From Pseudomonadota bacterium (GTDB taxonomy: Bacteria; Pseudomonadota; Gammaproteobacteria; Arenicellales; UBA868): a DNA stretch of 31,569 nt. Numbering within the stretch: position 1 is the first letter of the stretch; the number at the start of each line of letters is the position of its first letter. The stretch is taken from positions 1 through 31,569 of the forward strand of contig JABJIU010000045.1 of assembly GCA_018661145.1 (NCBI GenBank). The letters are read 5' to 3'. The position numbers and the translations under genes were made by a program. This document shows positions 23,793-30,944 of this stretch, piece after piece. Under the pieces are notes generated by a model. That model made no database searches and was not told the DNA's origin. It saw nothing but the letters and a program-made list of their open reading frames with translations.

Positions 23793-24368
23793 ATGCTCCT
23801 GATGATCGACAATTACGACTCGTTTACCTACAACCTGGTGCAGTATCTGGGGGAGTTGGGCGAGCGTGTTGCGGTGTATCGCAACGATCAGATCACGCTT
23901 AACGATATCGATGCGCTTTCGCCCTCGCACATTGTGATCTCCCCAGGGCCCTGTACGCCCAACGAGGCGGGTATCTCAGTGGAGTTGGTGCGCGAATACG
24001 GGCCACGTATTCCGATTCTCGGAGTGTGTCTGGGGCATCAGAGTATCGCGCAGGCCTATGGCGGCACCATCATCCGCGCACCCCGGCTGATGCACGGCAA
24101 AACCTCGATGATTGAGCATGAGGGCAAGAGCATTTTCGACGACATACCCACTCCCTTTCAGGCGACGCGTTATCACTCGCTGGTGGTAGAAGAATCTTCA
24201 CTGCCTGATTGCTTCGAGGTCACAGCACGCGCCGATGATGGCCAGATCATGGGCATTACACATCGGGAAGACGCTGTCTTTGGTGTGCAGTTTCACCCTG
24301 AATCAATCCTCACACAGTATGGCCACAAGATGCTGCACAACTTTCTGCATCAGGACGCCAGCGGTTAA
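23793..24368 (+). CDS. trpG: Anthranilate synthase component II (glutamine amidotransferase)
   Basis: Glutaminase subunit that supplies ammonia to TrpE (and may also serve PabB, as in many bacteria with one shared subunit). The 191-residue protein has the triad C79 (LGVCLGHQSIAQAYGG), H168 and E170 (GVQFHPESILTQ), the oxyanion PGPCTPNEAG and the N-terminal LLMIDNYDSFTYNLVQYL. The frame is open upstream to 23727, but the family start is ATG 23793, preceded by GGCAGG (23781-23786). In relatives trpD and trpC follow directly; here two unrelated membrane-associated genes follow instead. Confidence 0.96.
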   Translation: MLLMIDNYDSFTYNLVQYLGELGERVAVYRNDQITLNDIDALSPSHIVISPGPCTPNEAGISVELVREYGPRIPILGVCLGHQSIAQAYGGTIIRAPRLMHGKTSMIEHEGKSIFDDIPTPFQATRYHSLVVEESSLPDCFEVTARADDGQIMGITHREDAVFGVQFHPESILTQYGHKMLHNFLHQDASG

Positions 24369-24457
24369 TCAAGTGTTTGAGTTTTGCTGGTATGCCGGCG
24401 CGCCGGCGCTCATTTGCCAGGCTGACCGCCGAATAGTTTTCTTCGACTAAGGCGGCC

Positions 24458-25318
24458 ATGTTGTCATCGAAGCTTAAAGCGGCTCTCAAAGAGCCGCTCG
24501 TTCACTTTATTGTTCTTGGCGCCCTGATTTTTGTCGGGTATGAGTTCGTGCGCTCTGGAGATGATCATCCAGGCGCCGAGATCGTGGTTTCAGACGCTCG
24601 CGCCGCAAGCATGGTTCAGACCTTTATCCGGACCTGGCAGCGTCCGCCGACCGAAAGCGAACTCAGCCGGCTGATTGATGATTACATCAAAACGGAAATC
24701 TTTGTTCGTGAGGCGTTGGCGCTGGGGCTGGACCGTGATGACCTGATTATCCGGCGGCGGCTGCGTCAGAAAATGGAATTTTTCTTCGATGAATCTGCGC
24801 CGGTTTCCGATTCGACCGAGCAAGAACTTAGCGCGTTTTTGACGCAGCATGCAGACCAGTACCGCACGGATACACGGGTTACTTTCAGTCATATATACCT
24901 GGACCCGCAACGCCGGGGCGCGGCAACGAAAGCCGACGCCAAGAGGTTCTTGAAGGAGCTGGGTGTCCCAGACTCCAATGTCGACCCCTTGACCCTTGGT
25001 GATCCGATTATGGTCTTAAAGCCCAGGTGGGAGGGCGCCACCCAATCAGAACTGGTCGGTGTATTTGGGACTACCTTTACCAATGCGCTCGTGCAGCAAC
25101 CGCCCGGGCAATGGGTAGGCCCGCTGGCGTCCGCCTACGGAGAGCATTTGGTCAAGATTGATGCTTTTGAGTGGGGAGTGGTGCCGAAACTTGAGCGTGT
25201 TCGTTCACAAGTGGAACGCGATTGGCGCGTTCGCGCACGACAGGCCCGACAGGAGGCTACCTACCAGAGTCTGTTGAAAAAATATCGGGTCGAGCGCCCG
25301 CAGATCGGCCAGCCTTGA
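24458..25318 (+). CDS. Membrane-anchored parvulin-like peptidyl-prolyl isomerase
   Basis: A 286-residue protein with one N-terminal membrane segment (about 13-31, PLVHFIVLGALIFVGYEFV) and a long periplasmic part. Residues about 40-130 resemble the SurA/PpiC-type N-terminal helical region (LSRLIDDYIKTEIFVREALA; DDLIIRRRLRQKMEFF). A parvulin-like segment follows at about 141-240, from VTFSHIYLDP to GQWVGPLASAYGEHLVKI. The tail is a basic coiled-coil-like helix. It probably assists folding of exported proteins. The stop overlaps the TTG start of the HupE/UreJ gene, and such PPIase-HupE pairs are, to my knowledge, recurrent, suggesting a joint job. It lies in the place expected for trpD. Confidence 0.82.
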   Translation: MLSSKLKAALKEPLVHFIVLGALIFVGYEFVRSGDDHPGAEIVVSDARAASMVQTFIRTWQRPPTESELSRLIDDYIKTEIFVREALALGLDRDDLIIRRRLRQKMEFFFDESAPVSDSTEQELSAFLTQHADQYRTDTRVTFSHIYLDPQRRGAATKADAKRFLKELGVPDSNVDPLTLGDPIMVLKPRWEGATQSELVGVFGTTFTNALVQQPPGQWVGPLASAYGEHLVKIDAFEWGVVPKLERVRSQVERDWRVRARQARQEATYQSLLKKYRVERPQIGQP

Positions 25319-26325
25319 AGTTCTCCTCACGCCTTGTGGTTTGGGGACTGTGCCTGTTTGCGGTACTCGTCCATCCTCAGGACGGGGCGGCGCATGAAAT
25401 GCTGCCTGGGTATCTTGAGTTGACGCAGGTCTCACCGGGCACATATGAAGTGCTTTGGAAGTTGCCTGTTACGCAGGGGAATCGACTTCCTCTGGCACCA
25501 CGTTTTCCCACAGGTTGTGACCTGCGCGGTGATCTTAAAAGTGAGATCCAACAGACTGCCTGGATTTATCGCGGCACCTTGAGCTGCGACCCTCCGCTTG
25601 ACGGACAACAACTCTCGATTGATGGGCTGGCCAGTGTTGGCACAGATGTCTTAGTCCGATACCTGTCGTCTGACGAGGACAGCCTACAAACGGCGCTGCT
25701 CACGAGTGACGCATCGTCCATGATGATTCGACGGAGTGCGGATGAAGCAGCATCGGGAATCGGCTTTTATCTGTGGTTCGGGATAGAGCATATTCTGAGC
25801 GGGTGGGATCACCTGCTATTTGTGCTGGGTCTGCTGCTGATCGTTCGTGATCGGTGGCTGTTGTTGAAGACCATCACCGCATTCACGGTAGCGCATAGCC
25901 TGACGCTTCTCGTTGCCACTTTTCGGCTTGCCGATATTCCCTCCGGTCTGGTCGAAACAGCGGTCGCGCTCTCAATCTTATTTTTAGGTCCCGAGATTGC
26001 GCGGCGTTGGCGTGGCGAGACCAGCTTCACGATCAGGTTTCCCTGGGTGGTGGCTTTTGGTTTCGGGCTGCTGCATGGGCTTGCCTTTGCCGGTGACCTC
26101 GCCGAGATGGGCTTGCCGCGTCAAGAGTTGGTGTGGGCGTTGCTGCTTTTCAACCTTGGGGTAGAAATCGGTCAGCTTGCGTTCGTTGCGGCGGTTTTGG
26201 GGTTGTGGTGGACGGCGCGTTCGCTAAGAATCCCGCTATGGTTAGAGCAATTTCCGAGTTACGTCATCGGTACGATTGGCGCCTTCTGGACGATCGAGAG
26301 AGTGTCCGCCTTGCTGATCTCTTGA
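25315..26325 (+). CDS. HupE/UreJ-family membrane protein with periplasmic N-terminal domain
   Basis: From TTG 25315, which overlaps the preceding stop (TTGA), the 336-residue protein starts with a signal peptide (about 1-26, to GAAHE), then a periplasmic region of about 140 residues, then about six membrane helices. The HupE/UreJ_2 signature is clear: FYLWFGIEHILSGWDHLLFV followed by LGLLLIVRD, AFTVAHSLTLL, and FGFGLLHGLAFAGDLAEMGL. His and Asp residues inside helices fit divalent-metal transport, and HupE/UreJ relatives move nickel or cobalt; which metal is used here is unknown. No urease or hydrogenase gene is nearby. The upstream extension of the frame to 25222 is inside the PPIase gene. 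Confidence 0.88.
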   Translation: MKFSSRLVVWGLCLFAVLVHPQDGAAHEMLPGYLELTQVSPGTYEVLWKLPVTQGNRLPLAPRFPTGCDLRGDLKSEIQQTAWIYRGTLSCDPPLDGQQLSIDGLASVGTDVLVRYLSSDEDSLQTALLTSDASSMMIRRSADEAASGIGFYLWFGIEHILSGWDHLLFVLGLLLIVRDRWLLLKTITAFTVAHSLTLLVATFRLADIPSGLVETAVALSILFLGPEIARRWRGETSFTIRFPWVVAFGFGLLHGLAFAGDLAEMGLPRQELVWALLLFNLGVEIGQLAFVAAVLGLWWTARSLRIPLWLEQFPSYVIGTIGAFWTIERVSALLIS

Positions 26326-26347
26326 AGTTTTTGGGAGGGTATCCAGT

Positions 26348-27148
26348 TTGAGTTCAAAAGCCGACATTCTTGAGCGCATCCTCACTCGTAAAGGTCAGGA
26401 GATCGCCGAGCGCCAGCGCGAGCATAGCTTGAAGGACCTCTATGCCCGCGCGGCAGATCGGGATGCGCCACGGGGTTTTGTTGCCTCACTGAGAGCGAGC
26501 CTCGCCGCGGGCCGGGCCGGTGTCATCGCGGAGATCAAAAAGGCATCTCCCAGCAAGGGTCTTATCCGAGAACATTTTGATCCGGCTGCGATCGCAGCGA
26601 GCTATGAAGCGGGGGGTGCATCATGCCTTTCCGTGCTGACGGATCACGACTTCTTTATGGGTAGTGAGGCGGATCTTGAAGCGGCCCGCAGTGCCTGCAG
26701 CCTGCCGGTGCTGCGCAAGGACTTTGTCATTGATCCCTGGCAGGTCGCCGAGTCACGCGCAATCGGTGCCGACTGTATCTTGCTGATCGTGGCAGCCCTT
26801 GAGCAGGCTCGCATGGAAGAGCTCGCTTCTGCCGCGGCTGACCTTGCGATGGACGTGCTGGTTGAGGTGCACGACGGTGAGGAACTGGACCGGGCGCTCG
26901 CACTCGCACCCGCCATGCTTGGGATCAACAACCGTAATCTGCGTACCTTTGAGACCACGCTTGAGACAACGCTGGCGTTGGCGCCAAAGGTGCCTGACGA
27001 CACGTTGCTCGTGACCGAAAGCGGCATTCACAGCGTCGAGGATGTGGCCACGATGCGACAGGCTAACATCCATGCCTTTCTGGTGGGTGAAGCGTTTATG
27101 CGCCAGGACGATCCGGGTGCGCATCTTTGCGCACTGTTTGGATCCTAG
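26348..27148 (+). CDS. trpC: Indole-3-glycerol phosphate synthase
   Basis: Converts carboxyphenylaminodeoxyribulose phosphate to indoleglycerol phosphate in tryptophan synthesis. The 266-residue (beta/alpha)8 protein shows E62 and K64 (VIAEIKKASPSKG), K124 (VLRKDFVIDPWQ), E173 (VLVEVHDGEEL), N194 (LGINNRNLRTFE) and E224 (LVTESGIHS), the usual catalytic and phosphate-site residues. TTG 26348 is the start, with a strong GGGAGGG at 26333-26339. It follows the HupE/UreJ gene by 22 nt rather than trpD, so tryptophan synthesis here needs a trpD located elsewhere. The OsmC gene follows 30 nt later. Confidence 0.97.
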   Translation: MSSKADILERILTRKGQEIAERQREHSLKDLYARAADRDAPRGFVASLRASLAAGRAGVIAEIKKASPSKGLIREHFDPAAIAASYEAGGASCLSVLTDHDFFMGSEADLEAARSACSLPVLRKDFVIDPWQVAESRAIGADCILLIVAALEQARMEELASAAADLAMDVLVEVHDGEELDRALALAPAMLGINNRNLRTFETTLETTLALAPKVPDDTLLVTESGIHSVEDVATMRQANIHAFLVGEAFMRQDDPGAHLCALFGS

Positions 27149-27178
27149 CAACAGCGAAAACAGAAGGAAGAGCAGGAT

Positions 27179-27595
27179 ATGCAAGTAACGGTGCGGCTGC
27201 AGGAAGATGATGCCCTCGAAGGGCTCAGCGAGAGCGGCCACCGGGTGCTGATGGATCGTTCACCCAAAGTCGGTGGCCAGAACCTCGGTACACGGCCGAT
27301 GGAGATGCTGCTGCTGGGGCTTGGCGGTTGTGCACTGATTGATGTAATCCTGATTCTGCGAAAGTCACGCCAGGAATTTTCTGATCTCCGCGTCGAGATT
27401 GATGCCGACCGGGAAGAGGCTCCCCCGCAGGTTTTCAACCGGATTCACCTGCATTTTGTCGTGACGGCGAGCGATATTGACCCCAAACGCGTTGGGCGGG
27501 CGGTCAGCCTTTCAGCGGAAAAATACTGCTCCGCGTCAAAAATGCTCGATTCCGTTGCACAAATTACCCACGATTTTGAAATTTTCTCAGGTTAG
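27179..27595 (+). CDS. OsmC/Ohr-family protein (YhfA-like)
   Basis: A 138-residue single-domain protein of the OsmC family, thiol-dependent peroxidases or related redox proteins. The two conserved cysteines are C51 (GLGGCALIDVI) and C117 (EKYCSASKML), in the usual positions on the central helix and near the C-terminal helix. RPMEMLLLGLGGC is typical of the YhfA-like subgroup. There is no signal peptide. In Pseudomonas aeruginosa an OsmC-like gene also stands just downstream of trpC (with vfr between), so this end of the trp neighbourhood is conserved. ATG 27179 follows AGGAAGAGCAGG (27162-27173). Confidence 0.9.
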   Translation: MQVTVRLQEDDALEGLSESGHRVLMDRSPKVGGQNLGTRPMEMLLLGLGGCALIDVILILRKSRQEFSDLRVEIDADREEAPPQVFNRIHLHFVVTASDIDPKRVGRAVSLSAEKYCSASKMLDSVAQITHDFEIFSG

Positions 27596-27610
27596 ACTCT
27601 TTGTCGTAAC

Positions 27611-27630
27611 AAGTGCGCCGGATTGCACTT
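27611..27630 (+). other. Intergenic hairpin between the OsmC and permease genes
   Basis: AAGTGC (27611-27616) and GCACTT (27625-27630) form a perfect 6-bp inverted repeat with an 8-nt loop, followed by TAGTT rather than a proper T-run. Possibly a weak terminator or RNA hairpin. Confidence 0.35.
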
Positions 27631-27649
27631 TAGTTGGGAGACTGCAGTC

Positions 27650-28708
27650 ATGAAGATGATCACCGACTGGTTCAGGAACCAGTCCAACAACCCGCAGGTG
27701 GTGTTCCTGACGCTTTTTCTGGCTCTGCTGTTTGTAGTGGTGGTGCTGATGGGCAATATGCTGGCACCGTTGCTGGCAGCGTTAGTGATCGCCTATCTTC
27801 TCGAGGGTCTGGTAGGTGTGCTGGAAAAATCCCGCCTGCCGCGCCTGATAGCGGTGCTGGTGGTGTATTTTGCTTTCCTGTTTTTCGTCGTTCTAATCCT
27901 ATTTGGTCTGCTGCCGCTGCTGTCGCAGCAGGCAACCCAGTTCGTACAGCAGATTCCCAGCATGCTTAATGTTGGCCAGGACGTTTTGCTCAAGTTGCCC
28001 GAGAGTTACCCCGAGATCGTCTCCGCTGACCAGATCAGCGAGATCATGGTGCTAATCCGTACCGAGCTGACTTCGTGGGGTCAGAAACTGCTTTCGGTCT
28101 CTCTCGCCTCAGTGATGGGCCTCATTACCATCCTGATCTATCTCATCCTGATGCCGATCCTGATCTTCTTCATGATGAAGGACAAGGCATCGCTGGTTGC
28201 CTGGATGAGCCGCTTTGCACCGAGCGAGCATCAGCTGGTCGGCCAGGTCTGGTCCGAAGTGGACCGCCAGATCGGCAACTATGTTCGGGGTAAATTCTGG
28301 GAAATCTTGACCGTTTGGTTTGCCTGTGCGGTCACGTTTTCGGTGCTTGGGTTGCAGTACACCATGCTGCTTGCGGTGCTGGTGGGCCTGTCGGTACTGA
28401 TCCCCTTTGTGGGGGCTGCGGTGGTTACGATTCCGGTAGTGTTTGTCGCGTGGTTCCAGTGGGGATTTACCGGGGACTTCTTCGTACTGGTGTCGGCGTA
28501 CCTGATTATCCAGGCGTTGGATGGCAATTTGCTGGTGCCGATGCTCTTCTCTGAGGTCAATAACCTACACCCCGTGGCTATCATCGCAGCGGTCCTGATT
28601 TTCGGCGGGTTATGGGGCGTGCTGGGCGTCTTTTTTGCGATTCCGCTGGCGACGCTGGTGCACGCAGTGATCAATGCATGGCCGCGGGAAGTTGAGGATC
28701 CCGCCTAG
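27650..28708 (+). CDS. AI-2E transporter/PerM-family permease
   Basis: A 352-residue inner membrane protein of the AI-2E/PerM family. Two N-terminal helices (VVFLTLFLALLFVVVVLMG and MLAPLLAALVIAYLLEGLVG) are followed by a hydrophobic hairpin, a soluble stretch with the amphipathic region LLSQQATQFVQQIPSMLN, then the family core LIYLILMPILIFFMMKDK and VDRQIGNYVRGKFWEILTVW. Final helices include the family-typical GGLWGVLGVFFAIPLATLVH. Substrates are unknown for most members. ATG 27650 with GGAG at 27636-27639 is preferred to TTG 27623, which lies inside the upstream hairpin. Confidence 0.92.
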   Translation: MKMITDWFRNQSNNPQVVFLTLFLALLFVVVVLMGNMLAPLLAALVIAYLLEGLVGVLEKSRLPRLIAVLVVYFAFLFFVVLILFGLLPLLSQQATQFVQQIPSMLNVGQDVLLKLPESYPEIVSADQISEIMVLIRTELTSWGQKLLSVSLASVMGLITILIYLILMPILIFFMMKDKASLVAWMSRFAPSEHQLVGQVWSEVDRQIGNYVRGKFWEILTVWFACAVTFSVLGLQYTMLLAVLVGLSVLIPFVGAAVVTIPVVFVAWFQWGFTGDFFVLVSAYLIIQALDGNLLVPMLFSEVNNLHPVAIIAAVLIFGGLWGVLGVFFAIPLATLVHAVINAWPREVEDPA

Positions 28709-28734
28709 ATTTTAGAAACGGTTTTAATCCTTCC

Positions 28735-28762
28735 TTGACCCATCGCCCCGGGTCAGTATTAT
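28735..28762 (+). promoter_or_regulatory. Sigma-70 promoter with operator-like palindrome upstream of cfa
   Basis: -35 TTGACC (28735-28740) and -10 TATTAT (28757-28762) are separated by 16 bp. TGACCC (28736-28741) and GGGTCA (28750-28755) form a perfect 6-bp inverted repeat with an 8-bp centre, overlapping the -35 and filling the spacer. The cfa gene starts at 28805, about 35 nt after the likely transcription start. Confidence 0.65.
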
Positions 28763-28804
28763 TTCCGTCATAGACCGGGCAAAAAGCACACATTCCTTGC
28801 GACA

Positions 28805-30061
28805 ATGACGACTTCAAATCCTGTGTTCGGAAAAGACCGACTCGACAAACGCGGGACGGCTTCCCATCCTTCAAAAGACCGATCGCGTCCCCACGAGCGT
28901 TATCTGTTGCGCCGCGTTGTGGCTGCGATGGGTTCACCGTGTTTCACGGTGGCCCTGTGGGATGGATTCTTGATCAGCCCTGAAGGCGCCGCACCCGTTG
29001 GCACGGTCAGGATCCATAACCGCTTGGCCTTGAACCAGTTACTGCGCCAGGGAGATATAGGGTTCGGTGACGCCTTCTCAAGTGGCGGTATTTCTGTTGA
29101 AGGGGATCTGGTCGCGTTGCTGGTTGCGGCCTTCAGTGCGCCTGAGCCGCGGGGTATTGCCGGCGTGGTTAAACGGATCCAGCAGCGCAAACCCCGCGCG
29201 AACACGCACGACGGCTCTCGGGAAAACATCCATCATCACTACGATATCGGTAACGATTTCTATCGGTTGTGGCTGGATAAAGAAATGCAGTACACCTGCG
29301 CCTATTTTCCTGAGGAAGAGATGACTATTGAGGCGGCGCAGCAGGCCAAGATGGATCATATTTGTCGCAAACTTCAGTTGCGCCCGGGTGATCGGGTTGC
29401 CGAAGCTGGCTGCGGTTGGGGTGGATTGGCGCGGCACATGGCGCTGAACTATGGTGCGACCGTATCGTCGTGGAACGTATCGGCGGAGCAGGTCGAGTAC
29501 GCCTCTGAGCGCGCCAAGGCGGAAGGTTATAGCGATCGTGTGACCTATGTGCTGGATGACTACCGAAACATCACCGGCGAGTACGATGCGTTTGTGTCGG
29601 TGGGCATGCTTGAGCACGTAGGTCGGGACAACTACCCAGAGTTGGGCAGTGTGGTGGATCGTTGCCTGACCCAGGACGGACGGGCACTGGTGCACACGAT
29701 TGGCCGCAATCGCCCGAGGCTGATGAATGCCTGGGTAGAAAAACGCATCTTCCCCGGTGCCTACCCGCCAACGTTGAAGGAGATGATGGATATCCTCGAA
29801 CCACAGCGCTTCTCGGTGCTGGATGTTGAGAATCTGAGGTTGCACTATGCCCAAACGCTCGCACACTGGCTGGTACGGTACGATGAGGCCCATGATCAGG
29901 TTCAGGGTCAGTTTGGTGAGGATTTCGCCAGAGCCTGGCGGCTTTATCTGGCCGGCTCCCAGGCGGCCTTTCTTGCGGGGGGTTTGCAGTTGTTCCAAGT
30001 GTTGTTTACCCGCGAACGCAACAACGACCTTTTGTCGTCACGCGAGCACCTCTACCGCTGA
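28805..30061 (+). CDS. cfa: Cyclopropane-fatty-acyl-phospholipid synthase
   Basis: SAM-dependent enzyme that methylenates the double bond of unsaturated acyl chains in membrane phospholipids, a stress and stationary-phase change. The 418-residue protein has the N-terminal lipid-binding part (to about 125), ENIHHHYDIGNDFYRLWLD (140-158) and a SAM motif EAGCGWGGLA (200-209). The bicarbonate-site and catalytic residues correspond to those of E. coli: C165 (YTCAYF), E270 (GMLEHVG), H297 and I299 (HTIGRN), and Y348 (LRLHYAQTL). ATG 28805 is the first start; the first 30 residues are polar and variable. It has its own promoter and is followed 20 nt later by a DUF2007 gene. Confidence 0.95.
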   Translation: MTTSNPVFGKDRLDKRGTASHPSKDRSRPHERYLLRRVVAAMGSPCFTVALWDGFLISPEGAAPVGTVRIHNRLALNQLLRQGDIGFGDAFSSGGISVEGDLVALLVAAFSAPEPRGIAGVVKRIQQRKPRANTHDGSRENIHHHYDIGNDFYRLWLDKEMQYTCAYFPEEEMTIEAAQQAKMDHICRKLQLRPGDRVAEAGCGWGGLARHMALNYGATVSSWNVSAEQVEYASERAKAEGYSDRVTYVLDDYRNITGEYDAFVSVGMLEHVGRDNYPELGSVVDRCLTQDGRALVHTIGRNRPRLMNAWVEKRIFPGAYPPTLKEMMDILEPQRFSVLDVENLRLHYAQTLAHWLVRYDEAHDQVQGQFGEDFARAWRLYLAGSQAAFLAGGLQLFQVLFTRERNNDLLSSREHLYR

Positions 30062-30081
30062 GCGGTCGGGCAAGGCGATCC

Positions 30082-30393
30082 GTGCAGCGCGTCTTTATCG
30101 CTTCTGGAATCAGCGAAGCCCGGCTGGTACAGCAAATGCTCGAGACCGCTGGCGTATCGGTTCGGCTGCTGAACGCTCATGCCGCCGGTGGTCTGGGGGA
30201 GTTGCCGGCTACTGAAACCTGGCCCGAGGTTTGGGTTGAGCGCGAACACCAGTGGGCCCATGCATGCTCCCTGATTCGCGATTACGAGTATGCCTCTGAT
30301 CAGACAGTAGACTGCAGGGGTTGTACGGAATCCAATCCGGTAACGTTTGAGATCTGCTGGAACTGCAGGGAATCGCTGCCGGTGGTAAGTTAA
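30082..30393 (+). CDS. DUF2007-domain protein with C-terminal zinc ribbon
   Basis: A 103-residue protein. Residues 1-70 match the small DUF2007 (putative signal-transducing protein) domain: RVFIASGISEARLVQQMLET, then VSVRLLNAHAAGGLGELP, EVWVEREHQWAHACSLI. The C-terminus has two CxxC pairs (C78, C81 and C92, C95), a probable zinc ribbon. The function is unknown. GTG 30082 is chosen since the domain begins at once; it lies 20 nt after cfa and is probably co-transcribed with it. Confidence 0.82.
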   Translation: MQRVFIASGISEARLVQQMLETAGVSVRLLNAHAAGGLGELPATETWPEVWVEREHQWAHACSLIRDYEYASDQTVDCRGCTESNPVTFEICWNCRESLPVVS

Positions 30394-30425
30394 CCGTATC
30401 CACCCTTGGCGGCATTTTAGTTATC

Positions 30426-30540
30426 CCCTCTGTAAGAGGGTGCGCATAACACAGTGATGTCAACGGCCAGATCCGTCCTTGGCGTTGGCAGCAGGTCTTT
30501 GCCTGCCGGGTGAGACAGGCACTTGGTGTAAAATGCTCGG
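30426..30540 (+). promoter_or_regulatory. Hairpins and weak -10 upstream of the DUF4389 gene
   Basis: The 189-nt gap 30394-30582 holds a 6-bp hairpin CCCTCT-gta-AGAGGG (30426-30440) without a T-run. It also holds alternating arms GCAGG (30491-30495), GCCTGC (30501-30506) and CAGGC (30516-30520), in which the middle arm can pair with either neighbour. A possible -10 TAAAAT at 30529-30534 has no good -35. Confidence 0.3.
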
Positions 30541-30582
30541 CGTTTTGGGGTCGCCTTTGTTGCGGATTTGGACCCGAAGTCT

Positions 30583-30894
30583 ATGAATAAAACTGATATA
30601 TCGAGGCGATTGCGTGACATCCAGAGCTGGACACGGCTGGGGTTGATGCTGGTCTATTTTCTGGTGGTTTTCGAGATAGCGTTGTTGCTGGTCGGTCTTA
30701 GTATGCTGTTCCAGTTTTTCTATCGGTTGATACAGGGCCAGGATGCGGAGCGGTTGCAGAGCTTTACCCACGACCTTAATGCCTTCATCCACTCGGCACT
30801 GCAGTACGTTACGTTCAACACCGATGAAAAGCCTTTCCCGTTCTGCGACTGGCCTGCACCTGACCAAACCGACGGCACACAAAACTACTACTAA
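30583..30894 (+). CDS. DUF4389 membrane protein
   Basis: From ATG 30583 the protein has 103 residues. One long hydrophobic region (about 18-48, LGLMLVYFLVVFEIALLLVG onward) forms one or two membrane helices. It is followed by the family-specific FFYRLIQGQDAERLQSF and the conserved VTFNTDEKPFPFCDWP near the C-terminus, typical of DUF4389. The function is unknown. The frame is open from TTG 30568, which would add five residues. It stands 50 nt before leuS and has no recognised partner. Confidence 0.85.
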   Translation: MNKTDISRRLRDIQSWTRLGLMLVYFLVVFEIALLLVGLSMLFQFFYRLIQGQDAERLQSFTHDLNAFIHSALQYVTFNTDEKPFPFCDWPAPDQTDGTQNYY

Positions 30895-30944
30895 CGCCTT
30901 CCTGTCCTTTGCCCCTTAAGCACAGGGCCTAACCGGAACATCTC

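Noticed and set aside
29078..29998. Minus-strand ORF of 306 aa opposite cfa
   Set aside because: cfa has all active-site residues; the antisense frame has no recognisable features.
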